A DNA stretch of 64,000 bases from Alphaproteobacteria bacterium (GCA_016124635.1 WGNJ01000006.1:1-64000), one strand, 5' to 3'. Shown: positions 1-9,373, counted from the stretch's first letter. Notes: generated by a model from the letters alone, not told the origin. Program-made: numbers and translations.

Positions 1-852
1 ATCGAAGATCACGCCGGTGAGGCCAACGATAATGCCGGCTGCAAAGGAAATATTTGCCGGCATCTTCAAGGTATGGATTGCGTAGGTGGTCATGTAATCG
101 AGGACGTAGGCGCCGATGGTGGCGCTCGCGAGCAGCATCAGTCCAAGGATGATGACGCGAAAATAAGGGCGCAGCGGCGGGCGCTTCGTACCCGACGTCG
201 CCATCGAAAACGTTTCGGGCAGGTTGCGACGGAGCGCCAAACCGAACGGGACGATCGAAGCGCCCAGCAACAGAGCAATGCGCCAACCCCAATCCTGAAG
301 CTCCTGATCGCTCATGAAGTTCGCGAGGATGAAGCCGATAAGGCTTGCGCTCAGCACTGCAATATCCTGCGTCCATGCCTGCATGGCGGCATAGAAACCA
401 CGCCGGTTCGGTGGCGCCGCTTCGATCATGAATGCGGTTGTCGGCCCAACCTCGCCACCGAGGGCAAAGCCTTGCAGGAGCCGGAAGCCGATGACGAGAA
501 CCGGGGCGAGCGCGCCGATGGTTGCGTATGAGGGAGTCAGAGCGAGACCGGTGATCGCAACGCCCATCATCGTGAAGGACATGATCATCGCCGGCTTTCG
601 GCCGATACGATCCGCCATGATGCCGATGACGAAGCCGCCGATGGGGCGCGTTACGAAGCCGGCCCCGAACGTCGCGAGCGAGGCCAGCAAGCTCGCGCTC
701 GGATCGTCGGACGGGAAAAAAGCTCTGCCGATATAGACGGCGAAGAAGGAATAGGTGAGGAAGTCGTAGAATTCGAGCGCGTTGCCAAGGACGACCGCAG
801 CGACGTGGCGCGCGGGAACTGATGTCGGCGAACCACTAATCGCTTCGCTCAC
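1..852 (-). CDS. MFS transporter, MHS-like, 3' end cut by window edge
   Basis: Predicted inner-membrane secondary transporter of the major facilitator superfamily. From the GTG at 852 the frame is open for 284 codons to the window edge, so roughly the last third is missing. GNALEFYDF just after a short N-terminus is typical of the metabolite:H+ symporter branch; the loop 2-3 motif ADRIGRKPA and GGEVGPTTAF also fit. It lies 10 bp downstream of a cytochrome c gene on the same strand, and both are divergent from a marR gene that precedes a molybdenum hydroxylase operon. Uptake of the hydroxylase substrate is therefore a reasonable inference, but the substrate cannot be read from sequence. Confidence 0.85.
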   Translation of the reverse strand, partial: MSEAISGSPTSVPARHVAAVVLGNALEFYDFLTYSFFAVYIGRAFFPSDDPSASLLASLATFGAGFVTRPIGGFVIGIMADRIGRKPAMIMSFTMMGVAITGLALTPSYATIGALAPVLVIGFRLLQGFALGGEVGPTTAFMIEAAPPNRRGFYAAMQAWTQDIAVLSASLIGFILANFMSDQELQDWGWRIALLLGASIVPFGLALRRNLPETFSMATSGTKRPPLRPYFRVIILGLMLLASATIGAYVLDYMTTYAIHTLKMPANISFAAGIIVGLTGVIFD

Positions 853-862
853 GGCGCTCTCC

Positions 863-1405
863 TCACTTTGGGCATGGCATTCCGCCCGCCACCCACTGAT
901 GCATCAAGGCAATCATATCTTTGTGCGCGAGCGGCACCGCTTTGCGGCTGCCACCGGGAGACCAACCCCAGAGCACGAGCGGCTCGCGATCCACATGTTC
1001 GATCAGCTGCTCGCCGTTGCGGTTGCCATTGGTCTTTGGATCTTTGAGCGCGGCGCAAAGTTCGGCTGGCGACTTGCCTTGCCAGGTCATGCTCGCCGGC
1101 GCGAGCCGCCATCCCTTTGCGCCGGGCGTACCGGTCATCTCATCGTTGCCGGATGGCTTGTGGCATGTCGCGCAACGCATGCCTCCGGTGCCGGCGCCGT
1201 TTGGGCCGCCGGAGACGCGCGGCACGTGGGGTTTGCCCTCATCGCCCTGTAGAGGCGCCGTCGCCTGGTGGCAATTCAAGCAACGTGGGTGCTTCAGTAC
1301 CGCCTCGATCTTGCTCCAGGCGCTCAGGCCGTCCGCTGCCTCTGCTCGCAGGCACCCAAAGACCAAGATCAAAGCGAGTGCGGCAAAATGAAATCGGTTC
1401 TTCAT
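863..1405 (-). CDS. Exported cytochrome c-type protein with two CxxCH motifs
   Basis: 180-residue protein with a cleavable Sec signal peptide (hydrophobic residues 7-20, likely cleavage after AEA near residue 23) and two heme-attachment motifs, CLNCH at 42-46 and CATCH at 78-82. It is therefore probably a periplasmic diheme electron carrier; whether both sites carry heme is not shown. A run of G just upstream of the ATG at 1405 can act as ribosome binding site. It is the first gene of a minus-strand pair with the MFS transporter and is divergent from marR. Neighbouring genes encode a periplasmic molybdenum hydroxylase, a class that often donates electrons to cytochromes c, so electron transfer from that enzyme is likely but inferred. 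Confidence 0.82.
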   Translation of the reverse strand: MKNRFHFAALALILVFGCLRAEAADGLSAWSKIEAVLKHPRCLNCHQATAPLQGDEGKPHVPRVSGGPNGAGTGGMRCATCHKPSGNDEMTGTPGAKGWRLAPASMTWQGKSPAELCAALKDPKTNGNRNGEQLIEHVDREPLVLWGWSPGGSRKAVPLAHKDMIALMHQWVAGGMPCPK

Positions 1406-1484
1406 GACGACCCCCCGGACGACGACCGTAACACGACTCGACCGGGCTGCACGCCCTTAACCACCGGAAACGGGACGCACGTGG

Positions 1485-1517
1485 TACACTTGCCCGCGTG
1501 TGTATCATCGGTATGGT
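1485..1517 (+). promoter_or_regulatory. Candidate marR promoter with overlapping inverted repeat
   Basis: TACAC (1485-1489) and GTGTA (1500-1504) form an inverted repeat with a 10 bp spacer. It overlaps a promoter-like pair, TTGCCC at 1490-1495 and TATGGT at 1512-1517 (16 bp spacer), placed 28 bp before the marR start. An operator here would let MarR repress itself and the divergent cytochrome/MFS pair. The half-sites are short, so this is weak evidence. Confidence 0.3.
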
Positions 1518-1544
1518 GCCGCGTTCGGGTGCACAAGGTTGGAA

Positions 1545-2003
1545 ATGGCCAAGAATAGCGAGCTGGCGGAGTCGCTGCGGGTCAGTTTTGCCCGGCTCAA
1601 TCGCGCGCTCAAGATCGAAGGCGTGCGCGACCGCAATCACCCTTACGCACGACTGAACGTTCCCGATCTCGTCGCGCTCGACCTCATCGGCCGCCAAGAC
1701 AATTGCATCATGAGCGACGTCGCTCAGGAGCTCGGTTCGCCGATGAGTACAGTCACCAGCGTCGTCGATCGCTTGGTCAAGGGTGGCCTCGTGTCGCGCG
1801 AGCGCGACGTCAAAGACAAACGGAGCATTCGCCTCGCGCCGACGAAGCTCGGCCGCAAGCTCTTGGCGATGCTGGGTGAGGAGCAACGGCGTAATTGTGA
1901 GGTCGTCCTGGCGGCGCTAAAGCCCAAGGAACGCGACATTTTTGTATTGCTGATCGCCAAGGTGGCGAGCGCCATCGAGGCCGACGCTTTCAAGGCGAAG
2001 TAG
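1545..2003 (+). CDS. MarR-family transcriptional regulator
   Basis: 152-residue winged helix-turn-helix regulator of the MarR family. Helix-turn-helix region around MSDVAQELGSPMSTVTSVVD, followed by the wing DKRSIRL that is the family hallmark; helices at both ends would form the dimer interface. I chose the ATG at 1545 because the in-frame codons back to about 1500 add residues unlike the family. It sits between a divergent cytochrome/MFS pair and, 141 bp downstream, the molybdenum hydroxylase operon, so it is the obvious candidate to sense the substrate and control both. The ligand is unknown. Confidence 0.88.
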   Translation: MAKNSELAESLRVSFARLNRALKIEGVRDRNHPYARLNVPDLVALDLIGRQDNCIMSDVAQELGSPMSTVTSVVDRLVKGGLVSRERDVKDKRSIRLAPTKLGRKLLAMLGEEQRRNCEVVLAALKPKERDIFVLLIAKVASAIEADAFKAK

Positions 2004-2144
2004 CGCCGAGTTCCAATTAGTACGACTTTCGAACAATTCGTTTGACCGGCCTTGGGGCAAGTGCTCTGATGCTGAGCACAAGCTGCTTTGCAGCTGTGCG
2101 GCGGGGGCCGCACGCACCGACACTGCGACGCTCAGGGGCGCTCC

Positions 2145-2645
2145 ATGACCAAATTCGCCGTCAACGGCAAAGACTTCGAGACCAACGATCCCGGTGACAT
2201 GCCATTGCTTTGGGCGTTGCGAGACCGGCTGAAAATGCACGGCACCAAATACGGCTGCGGCATCGGCGCTTGTGGCGCTTGCACCGTGATCATCGACGGA
2301 CAGGCGGTGCGTAGCTGCCAAGTCCCGATCGCCAATCTCGAAGGCAAGTCGATCACGACGATCGAGGGGTTGGCACCCGCCGAAACGCCGACGGCCGTGC
2401 AGGCGGCATGGGTCGCCGAGCAAGTTCCTCAGTGCGGCTACTGTCAGTCGGGTATGATCATGGCGGTCACGGCGTTGCTCGCCCGCTCACCCAATCCGAC
2501 CGACACGGAGATCGACGAAGCGATCACCAACATCTGCAGATGCGGAACATATCCGCGCATTCGGCTTGCCATTCATCGAGCAGCCGGCATGAGCGCTTCG
2601 GCGGCACCAGTCGCGCCTGCGACGACGGAGGCGGGTCATGAGTAA
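2145..2645 (+). CDS. Molybdenum hydroxylase small subunit, two [2Fe-2S] clusters (IorA-like)
   Basis: 166-residue iron-sulfur subunit of a xanthine-oxidase-family hydroxylase, of the isoquinoline 1-oxidoreductase alpha type. Cys38, Cys43, Cys46 and Cys58 fit the plant-ferredoxin cluster (YGCGIGACGACTV); Cys97, Cys100, Cys131 and Cys133 fit the second cluster next to the molybdopterin (QCGYCQSG and ICRCGTY). There is no signal peptide; this subunit class is thought to be co-exported with its Tat-targeted partner. The stop overlaps the next start by 8 bp (ATGAGTAA), showing translational coupling to the catalytic subunit. Electrons from substrate oxidation would pass through it to cytochrome c. 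Confidence 0.93.
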   Translation: MTKFAVNGKDFETNDPGDMPLLWALRDRLKMHGTKYGCGIGACGACTVIIDGQAVRSCQVPIANLEGKSITTIEGLAPAETPTAVQAAWVAEQVPQCGYCQSGMIMAVTALLARSPNPTDTEIDEAITNICRCGTYPRIRLAIHRAAGMSASAAPVAPATTEAGHE

Positions 2646-4890
2646 GATCACGCGGCGCATCTTCCTGTTCACGGGCGCGGCTGTCGGCGCGGGGTTGGCG
2701 CTTGGCGTCGGTTATCTTTCGACCGTCGACACGGACGGACTTTCGCCCGGCGAAGGGCACGACGGCGCCGCCAAACTGAATGCATGGGTCGAGATCAGAC
2801 CCGACGGAAAAGTGCGCATCGCCGTACCGCGCGCCGAGATGGGGCAGGGTGTCTATACCGGTATTGCGACGTTGATCGCCGAGGAGCTCGAGATCGCGCT
2901 CGATCCGGCGACGGTCATCGTCGAGCACCCGGACGAACTTCTACCGGTCTACACGAACTTCGTCGGCGCGCTGAACAAGCGGCCCGAGGACATCAGCGGG
3001 CCGATCGATTGGGTGATGAAGAAGGTTTACGCTTCGGTGCCGTTCATCTTGACGGGCGGCAGTTCGAGCATTGTCGACGGCTATCATTCGATGCGCGTCG
3101 CCGGCGCGACCGCGCGCACCATGTTGGTCGAAGCTGCCGCGGCGCGTCTCGGCGTCGCGCCGGACTCCTGCAAAGCCGAGAACGGCCGCGTCTTGCATGC
3201 GGAGAGCGGGCGGTCGCTCTCATACGCCGAAGTGGTGCAAGATGCCGCCAAGCGTACGCCACCCTCCAGCCCAAAGCTGAAGGCACAATCGGAATTCAAG
3301 CTGATCGGTACGGACGCCGTGAAGCGCGTCGACATTCCGGATAAGACACGCGGCGCCGCGAAGTTCGGCATCGACGTCGATTTGCCCGGCATGTTGATCG
3401 CGACTGTCGTCCAATCGCCGGTGTTTGGCGGCAAGGTGAAGTCCGTCGATTCAAGTGCGGCCATGGCGCTGCCGGGCGTCAAGAAGGTCGTCGATCTCGG
3501 CTCTGCGGTCGGCGTGATCGGCGAGACCTATTATCACGCGCGCAAAGCCGCGGACGCCCTCAAGATCGAGTGGGACGAGGGGGCAGGTGCTGAGCTCAGC
3601 TCGGCCGGCATCTCGGCCGAGTATCTGAAATCGATCGAGACTGGCCAGCCGTATGTTGCGCGCAACGACGGCGACGTCGATGCGGCGCTCAAGAACGGAC
3701 AAGCGATCGAAGCTATCTATGAGACGCCGTTGCTGGCTCATGCGTGCATGGAGCCGATGAATACGACGGCGCTGTGGAAGGACGGCAAGTTCGAAATTTG
3801 GTCGCCGAACCAGTCGCCGACGGTGGTGCGTTGGGGCGCACTCAAGGCGAACGACCAGGCGAAGGACGTCGCCATTCATACGACGATCATGGGCGGCGGT
3901 TTCGGCCGGCGCGCGGACAGCGACATGATCGTACAGGCGGCGCAGCTTGCGGTCGCTATGCCCGACGTGCCGGTGAAATTGGTTTGGTCGCGCGAGGAGG
4001 ATACGCAGCATGACGCCTATCGCCCGTCGGCGACGATGAGGGCGCGAGCGGTGCTCGGCAGCGACGGAAAGCCGGCGGCGATCGACTTCCGGAACGCGAC
4101 GCAATCGGCATTCCTGTCGTTCAGCAAGCGCAACATGCCGTTTGAAATGGGCGGCGATAAAGATCCGGCGAACCTCGAGGGCGCTGTCGAAATGCCCTAC
4201 GAGGTGGCGAATGTAAGAGTCGCAACCTCGACGATCGAAACGCCGGTCCCGCTCGGCTTCTGGCGGAGCGTCGGCAACTCTAACACGGGTTTCTTCGTCG
4301 AAAGCTTCATCGACGAGCTGGCGGCCTCGGCGAAAGCCGACCCCATGGATTACCGGCGCGAGCTTCTGAAACACGAGCCGCGGCGGCTCGCCGTTCTCGA
4401 CATGCTCAAGGAGAAGTCTGGGTGGGCGACCAAGCTGGACGGCGCGGGCCGGGGTCGCGGCGTCTCGTTGCATACGTCGTTCCGCAGCCATGTCGGCGAA
4501 GTTGCCGAGGTAACCGTCGGGAGCGATGGCACGCTCAAGGTCGACCGCGTCGTCGCGGTCGTCGACTGCGGACAAACGGTCAACCCGAACACGGTAAAGG
4601 CGCAGGTCGAGGGCGCTGTCATCTTTGCACTGTCGGCCCTCATGTACGGCGAGATCACGCTGGAGAAGGGGCGCGTTACGCAGAGCAATTTCGACACGTA
4701 CGACATGGTGCGGATCGCGCAGGCACCGAAGATCGAAGTCTACATCGTGCCAAGTACGGAGCTGCCCGGCGGGATCGGCGAACCTGGAACGCCGCCCTTG
4801 TTTGCGGCGGTAACGAACGCGATTTTTGCGGCAACCGGCAAGCGCGTTCGCAAGCTGCCGCTTTCCGGCCAAGGTTATATGTTCGCTTGA
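2638..4890 (+). CDS. Molybdenum hydroxylase large subunit (IorB-like), Tat-exported
   Basis: 750-residue molybdopterin-cytosine-dinucleotide catalytic subunit of the isoquinoline 1-oxidoreductase beta / aldehyde dehydrogenase branch of the xanthine oxidase family. The N-terminus has a twin-arginine signal (TRRIFLF, Arg6-Arg7) followed by a hydrophobic stretch, so the folded enzyme should act in the periplasm. MGGGFGRRAD is a molybdopterin-binding loop, and Glu715 in GGIGEPGTPP matches the catalytic glutamate of the family. It is preceded by the Fe-S subunit (8 bp overlap) and followed 8 bp later by a cytochrome c gene, giving a complete electron route. Substrate class (N-heterocycle or aldehyde) cannot be decided from sequence. 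Confidence 0.92.
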   Translation: MSKITRRIFLFTGAAVGAGLALGVGYLSTVDTDGLSPGEGHDGAAKLNAWVEIRPDGKVRIAVPRAEMGQGVYTGIATLIAEELEIALDPATVIVEHPDELLPVYTNFVGALNKRPEDISGPIDWVMKKVYASVPFILTGGSSSIVDGYHSMRVAGATARTMLVEAAAARLGVAPDSCKAENGRVLHAESGRSLSYAEVVQDAAKRTPPSSPKLKAQSEFKLIGTDAVKRVDIPDKTRGAAKFGIDVDLPGMLIATVVQSPVFGGKVKSVDSSAAMALPGVKKVVDLGSAVGVIGETYYHARKAADALKIEWDEGAGAELSSAGISAEYLKSIETGQPYVARNDGDVDAALKNGQAIEAIYETPLLAHACMEPMNTTALWKDGKFEIWSPNQSPTVVRWGALKANDQAKDVAIHTTIMGGGFGRRADSDMIVQAAQLAVAMPDVPVKLVWSREEDTQHDAYRPSATMRARAVLGSDGKPAAIDFRNATQSAFLSFSKRNMPFEMGGDKDPANLEGAVEMPYEVANVRVATSTIETPVPLGFWRSVGNSNTGFFVESFIDELAASAKADPMDYRRELLKHEPRRLAVLDMLKEKSGWATKLDGAGRGRGVSLHTSFRSHVGEVAEVTVGSDGTLKVDRVVAVVDCGQTVNPNTVKAQVEGAVIFALSALMYGEITLEKGRVTQSNFDTYDMVRIAQAPKIEVYIVPSTELPGGIGEPGTPPLFAAVTNAIFAATGKRVRKLPLSGQGYMFA

Positions 4891-4898
4891 GAGGTCGG

Positions 4899-5210
4899 AT
4901 GCGGACGATCGTGTTGAGCGGAGTCTTTCTTGCAGCGGTTTTGAGTCCCGCGCGGGCGGCGGACGTCACGCTGCTGTTCAAGAAGTACAAATGCACCCAG
5001 TGTCATGCGGCCGACCATCGGTCCGGCACGGCGCCGTCCTATGACAAGATCATGAAGAAGTACGAAGGTCAGGCGGATGCGCCGGCGCATCTCGCGTCGG
5101 TGATCAAGAACGGCGGCGGCGACGTTTGGGGCTTTGTGCGCATGCCCGCAAATCCATCGGTTCCCGACGCCGACGTTCAAGCCATGGTCGATTGGATCTT
5201 GAAACACTAG
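4899..5210 (+). CDS. Small periplasmic cytochrome c, c551-like
   Basis: 103-residue monoheme cytochrome c. Signal peptide residues 1-20 ending in ARA; heme motif CTQCH at 32-36; Met in VRMPANPSV is the probable distal axial ligand. Size and layout match class I c551/c8-type cytochromes. The start at 4899 is 8 bp after the catalytic subunit stop, so it is the third gene of the operon and the likely direct electron acceptor of the molybdenum hydroxylase. It converges with topA, whose stop lies 38 bp away, and no convincing intrinsic terminator is visible between them. Confidence 0.87.
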   Translation: MRTIVLSGVFLAAVLSPARAADVTLLFKKYKCTQCHAADHRSGTAPSYDKIMKKYEGQADAPAHLASVIKNGGGDVWGFVRMPANPSVPDADVQAMVDWILKH

Positions 5211-5247
5211 CGCGTTGCGCCCTCCTTGCGTTGAGAGGGAAGGCTCG

Positions 5248-8004
5248 CTAGGTGTCGGTCTCTTCCAAGACCTTCTTTTTCGCCGAAGCTTTCTTGGCTG
5301 TCTTCTCGGACGATGCCTTTGCGGCCTTCGCCGGTTTGGCGTCGTCCTTGGCTTCCTTGGCGGCCGCTTTCTTCGACGGCTTGGCTTCGCCGTCCTTTTT
5401 CGCCGCCTTCTTTTTCTTCTTCGGTCCGCCGCCGGCTTCGATGCGCGCGGCGATCAGGTCGAGTGCTTGCTGGAGCGTCGTATTTTGCGGGTCGGCGCCT
5501 CTGGGCAGCGTCGCGTTGACCGTGCCGTCGGTGACATAGGGGCCGTAGCGGCCGCTCATCACCTTCACGGCAGCGCCGCTTGGGTCGTTGCCGAGTTCTT
5601 TGAGCGCTTGCGCCTGCCGGCGGAAGCTCTTGCCACCCTTCGCCTTCTTTTCGGCGATCAGCGTGACCGCGCGATTGAGGCCGATGGTGAAGACGTCTTC
5701 CAAAGACTCGAGATTGGCGTAGGTGCCGTCATTGACAACATACGGTCCGAAGCGGCCGAGATTGGCGACGATCGGCGTGCCGGTTTCGGGATGAATTCCA
5801 ACTTCGCGCGGCAACGATAGGAACTGGAGCGCGCGCTCGAGCGTCATGTTCGCCGTGTCCTCGCCGCGCGGGATTCCCGCGCGCTTGGGCTTCGGCACGT
5901 CGTCCGCTTCGCTCTTGGGCGGTTTCGGCTCGCCCTTCTTGCGCTTCGGCTTTGGCGGCGGATCGTCGCCGAGTTGGAGGTAGGGGCCGAAGCGGCCGAC
6001 CTTCAGATAGACGCTCTTGCCGCCCGCCGGATCGGTGCCCAGCGTACGGGCTTCGACGCCGTTGCCCTCACCGTCGCCCGGCGTCGCGAAGGGCCGCGTG
6101 TAGCTGCACTCGGGATAGTTGGAGCAGCCGATGAAAGCTCCGTATTTGCCGAGGCGCAGACCGAGCGTTCCGTCGGCGCAGGACGGGCACTTGCGCGGGT
6201 CACCGCCGTCGGCCGGCTGCGGGAAGATGTGCGGCGCCAGCACTTCGTTCAGCGTATCGAGAACGTTCGTGATGCGCAGTTCGGAGATATCTTCGATCGC
6301 CGCGTGGAAATCCTTCCAGAAGTCGCGAAGAAGGTCCTTCCACTTCAGCTCGCCGGCGGAAACCTGATCCAGCTGCTCTTCGAGATTGGCCGTGAAGTTG
6401 TACTCGACATAGTGCTCGAAGAAGTTTTCGAGGAAGGCGATAACAAGGCGTCCCTTGTCTTCCGGAATGAAGCGCTTCTGGTCCATGCGCACATAGGCGC
6501 GGCGGCGCAGGACCTCGAGGGTCGAGGCGTATGTCGAAGGACGACCGATGCCGAGCTCTTCGAGTTTCTTGACGAGCGACGCCTCCGAGAAACGCGGCGG
6601 CGGTTCGGTGAAGTGCTGTTCCGGCTTCACTTCCTTGACGCCGGTGGCATCGCCGTTTGCGACCTTCGGCAAGCGCGCGCTGTCGTCGTCGTCGCCGGCG
6701 TCGTCCTGACCTTCCTGATAGAGCGCGAGGAAGCCGTCGAACGTGAGAACGGAGCCGGTCGCACGCAAGCCGGTGCGGTTGTCGCCGGTCTCGATGTCGA
6801 TCGTCGTCCGCTCGAACTCGGCCGATTCCATCTGGCTCGCAACCATGCGCTTCCAGATCAGCTCGTAGAGCCTGGCCATGTCAGGCTCGATGACGCGCGC
6901 GACGTCGTCGGGCGTGCGCTCGAGATCGGTCGGGCGGATGGCTTCGTGCGCTTCCTGCGCGTTCTTGGCTTTGACCTTGTAGACGCGCGGCGTCTCGGGC
7001 ACGTGGCGGTCGCTGAAGCGATTACCGATAAGCTTGCGTGTTTGTGCGATCGCTTCCGGCGTCACATCGACGCCGTCGGTACGCATATACGTGATGAGGC
7101 CGACGGTATCGCCGTCCAGTTCGACGCCCTCATAGAGGCGCTGCGCGATGCGCATTGTGTGCGAGGCGGAGAACCCGAGCTTGCGCGCGGCCTCTTGCTG
7201 CAGCGTCGAGGTCGTGAACGGCGGCGGCGGATTGCGGCGCGCGGGCTTCGATTCGATCGCGGTAACGGCGAACTTGCCTGCTTCGATCGCTTGACGCGCG
7301 GACTGCGCGGCGGCCTCGTTGGCGAGCGAAAACTTGTCCAGCTTCTCGCCGTTGAGTCTCACGAGCCGCGCGGTAAAGGTCTCACCGGCGGGTGTGGTCA
7401 GAACTGCGTCGACGGTCCAGTATTCCTGGCTCTTGAATTTTTCGATCTCGATCTCGCGATCGACGATGATGCGCAGGGCGACGGATTGCACGCGGCCGGC
7501 CGAGCGGGCGCCAGGAAGCTTACGCCAGAGGACCGGAGAGAGGTTGTAGCCAAAGAGGTAGTCGAGGGCGCGGCGTGCCAGATAGGCATCGACCAGCTCG
7601 CTGTCGATGCTGCGCGGTTTGGCCATGGCCTCAAGCACGGCGGACTTGGTGATGGCGTTGAAGACGACCCGCTCAACCGGGATGTCCTTCAAGGCCTTGT
7701 TCTTCTTGAGCACCTCGATCAGGTGCCACGAGATCGCTTCACCCTCGCGGTCAGGGTCGGTGGCGAGAATGAGTTTCTTGGCCCCTTTGACGGCACTCGT
7801 GATGGCCTTGAGGGGCTTCGCCGCTTTGTCGCCGACCTCCCAGGTCATCTCAAAATCGTGGTCGGGCTTAACCGAACCGTCCTTTTCCTCCAGGTCACGA
7901 ACGTGGCCGTAGGAGGCAAGCACCTGGTACCCGGACCCTAGGTATTTGTTGATGGTCTTGGCCTTCGCCGGGGACTCAACGATGACAATATTACTAGCGG
8001 CCAA
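5248..8004 (-). CDS. topA: DNA topoisomerase I
   Basis: 918-residue type IA topoisomerase that relaxes negative supercoils. Toprim domain at the N-terminus (VESPAKAKTI, then DPDREGEA around residues 83-90); active-site Tyr306 in LITYMRTDG; a four-cysteine zinc motif (CPSC...CSNYPEC) after the core; then zinc-ribbon-derived repeats with GRFGPY / GRYGPY. The last ~60 residues are a Lys/Ala-rich tail that probably binds DNA nonspecifically. The start is TTG at 8004, supported by GGAG 7 nt upstream. It is the last gene of the pyrB-pyrC'-plsY-dprA-topA series, 130 bp after dprA. Confidence 0.98.
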   Translation of the reverse strand: MAASNIVIVESPAKAKTINKYLGSGYQVLASYGHVRDLEEKDGSVKPDHDFEMTWEVGDKAAKPLKAITSAVKGAKKLILATDPDREGEAISWHLIEVLKKNKALKDIPVERVVFNAITKSAVLEAMAKPRSIDSELVDAYLARRALDYLFGYNLSPVLWRKLPGARSAGRVQSVALRIIVDREIEIEKFKSQEYWTVDAVLTTPAGETFTARLVRLNGEKLDKFSLANEAAAQSARQAIEAGKFAVTAIESKPARRNPPPPFTTSTLQQEAARKLGFSASHTMRIAQRLYEGVELDGDTVGLITYMRTDGVDVTPEAIAQTRKLIGNRFSDRHVPETPRVYKVKAKNAQEAHEAIRPTDLERTPDDVARVIEPDMARLYELIWKRMVASQMESAEFERTTIDIETGDNRTGLRATGSVLTFDGFLALYQEGQDDAGDDDDSARLPKVANGDATGVKEVKPEQHFTEPPPRFSEASLVKKLEELGIGRPSTYASTLEVLRRRAYVRMDQKRFIPEDKGRLVIAFLENFFEHYVEYNFTANLEEQLDQVSAGELKWKDLLRDFWKDFHAAIEDISELRITNVLDTLNEVLAPHIFPQPADGGDPRKCPSCADGTLGLRLGKYGAFIGCSNYPECSYTRPFATPGDGEGNGVEARTLGTDPAGGKSVYLKVGRFGPYLQLGDDPPPKPKRKKGEPKPPKSEADDVPKPKRAGIPRGEDTANMTLERALQFLSLPREVGIHPETGTPIVANLGRFGPYVVNDGTYANLESLEDVFTIGLNRAVTLIAEKKAKGGKSFRRQAQALKELGNDPSGAAVKVMSGRYGPYVTDGTVNATLPRGADPQNTTLQQALDLIAARIEAGGGPKKKKKAAKKDGEAKPSKKAAAKEAKDDAKPAKAAKASSEKTAKKASAKKKVLEETDT

Positions 8005-8134
8005 GGCGACACTCCGACGGGGTGGCGGGGCGGTTTTGAGGGGGCGGACAGTGGTCTGAATCCGGTTAAGGTGTCAACCAACGGCCGTCACACCGCCGCC
8101 GGGAACCCGATATTTTCCCTTTGGACTCAGTGTG

Positions 8135-9229
8135 TTAGCTGCCGCTCAGGGCAACCTTTTGCCCCGCGTGGCGGCTGATCTTGCCCTCGAACTCGAGGTC
8201 CAAAAGGGCCGCCGCGACGGCGGCAGGAAGTGAACCGATTTGGCGCACGAGCTCGTCGATTTCAACCGGTGATGGGCCGAGGCGGTTCAAAATTTCGCGC
8301 CTGAGACCGGAAATTTCGTCGGCATTTGGCTGCCATAGAACGGCTCTTGGCGGTTCCGCATGCGGTTCCAGTGTTGATTGAAGAGCTGTCAGTACGTCCT
8401 CCGCCGATTCCGTCAGGATCGCGCCTTGCCGCAAGAGGCCGTTCGTTCCTCGTGCCCGTGGATCGAGGGGTGAGCCCGGTACAGCGAAGACATCGCGACC
8501 CTGTTCGCCGGCGATCCGCGCGGTGATCAACGACCCCGAGTTCATCGCCGCTTCCACGACGACGACACCGCGCGCGAGCCCCGAGATAATTCTGTTTCGC
8601 CGCGGGAAGTGTTGCGCGACCGGTTTGAAACTGAAGGGCAGTTCGGACACGACAACGCCACGCTCCACGATTTCGTCGTAGAGCGTTTTGTTTTCGGGCG
8701 GGTAGACGACGTCGATGCCGCCGGCCATGACAGCGCAGGTGCCGGTCGGCAAGCTGCCCTTGTGCGCCGCCGTATCGATGCCGCGCGCAAGTCCCGAGGC
8801 GACAGCGAATCCGGCGCTCCCAAGTTCAACCGCCATTTCACGCGCAAAGCGTGCACCCAAGGCCGACGCATTGCGCGCGCCGACGATCGCAATCATCTCG
8901 CGCGCTAGGACTTCGAGCGAGCCGCGCACGCTGAGCAATGGGGGCGGCACATCGACGGCGGCAAGGGCGCGGGGATAATCCGGTTCGCCGCATGCGATCA
9001 ATCTTCCGCCCGCCTCGCGCAATGCGTCGAGTTCGCGCTGCGCCTCGTCGAGTGGGATGAAGGTCTTCGGCTTTACCGCGGAGATCGCTTCAAGCGCGCT
9101 GCCGAAGCGATTGATCAGACCCCAGAACGTTACGCCGCCGATCGTGTCGGAGCGTATCAGGCGCAGGCGCGCCAGGCGCTCTTCCTCGCTTAATTCCCGT
9201 TGACGATGCCGTGCGGTTGGCTGTTGCAT
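8135..9229 (-). CDS. dprA: DNA processing protein DprA
   Basis: 364-residue Smf/DprA protein, the loader of RecA onto incoming single-stranded DNA in transformation. It has the extended Rossmann fold signature (IAIVGARNAS, ASGLARGIDTAAHKG, FPRRNRIISGLA) and the C-terminal winged-helix domain (residues ~300-364) found in many proteobacterial members. An in-frame TTG at 9265 would add 12 residues; I prefer the ATG at 9229 because the extra residues are unlike the family. Downstream of plsY on the same strand. Presence of dprA alone does not prove natural competence, as it is very widely conserved. Confidence 0.93.
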   Translation of the reverse strand: MQQPTARHRQRELSEEERLARLRLIRSDTIGGVTFWGLINRFGSALEAISAVKPKTFIPLDEAQRELDALREAGGRLIACGEPDYPRALAAVDVPPPLLSVRGSLEVLAREMIAIVGARNASALGARFAREMAVELGSAGFAVASGLARGIDTAAHKGSLPTGTCAVMAGGIDVVYPPENKTLYDEIVERGVVVSELPFSFKPVAQHFPRRNRIISGLARGVVVVEAAMNSGSLITARIAGEQGRDVFAVPGSPLDPRARGTNGLLRQGAILTESAEDVLTALQSTLEPHAEPPRAVLWQPNADEISGLRREILNRLGPSPVEIDELVRQIGSLPAAVAAALLDLEFEGKISRHAGQKVALSGS

Positions 9230-9373
9230 TCCGGCACAATCCGGCGTCGGCGCCACCCGGGCCAAGCCTGTTCGTGTAACAAACCTTGTCGCAATGGCCT
9301 CGGCTTTTGATCGAAATCAAAGCGGGAATTCGGGCGCCCGCGCAGCCTCCCTAAGAAATCGGGAGAACGGGCC

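Noticed and set aside
2010-2060. CGAA-CAA-TTCG repeat between marR and the hydroxylase operon as a MarR operator
   Set aside because: Four-base arms are too short and do not match the repeat upstream of marR.
3451-4872. 473-codon minus-strand frame across the molybdenum hydroxylase
   Set aside because: Shadow of the large subunit gene; Arg-rich product with no recognisable fold.
5211-5247. CCCTC...GAGGG repeat between cytochrome c and topA as terminator
   Set aside because: Only 5 pairs with a 10 nt loop and no T-run; not strong enough to list.
5974-7941. 655-codon open frame on the plus strand across topA
   Set aside because: It is the antisense shadow of topA. High third-position GC leaves the opposite frame open; the topA product is unmistakable and the shadow protein has no family features.
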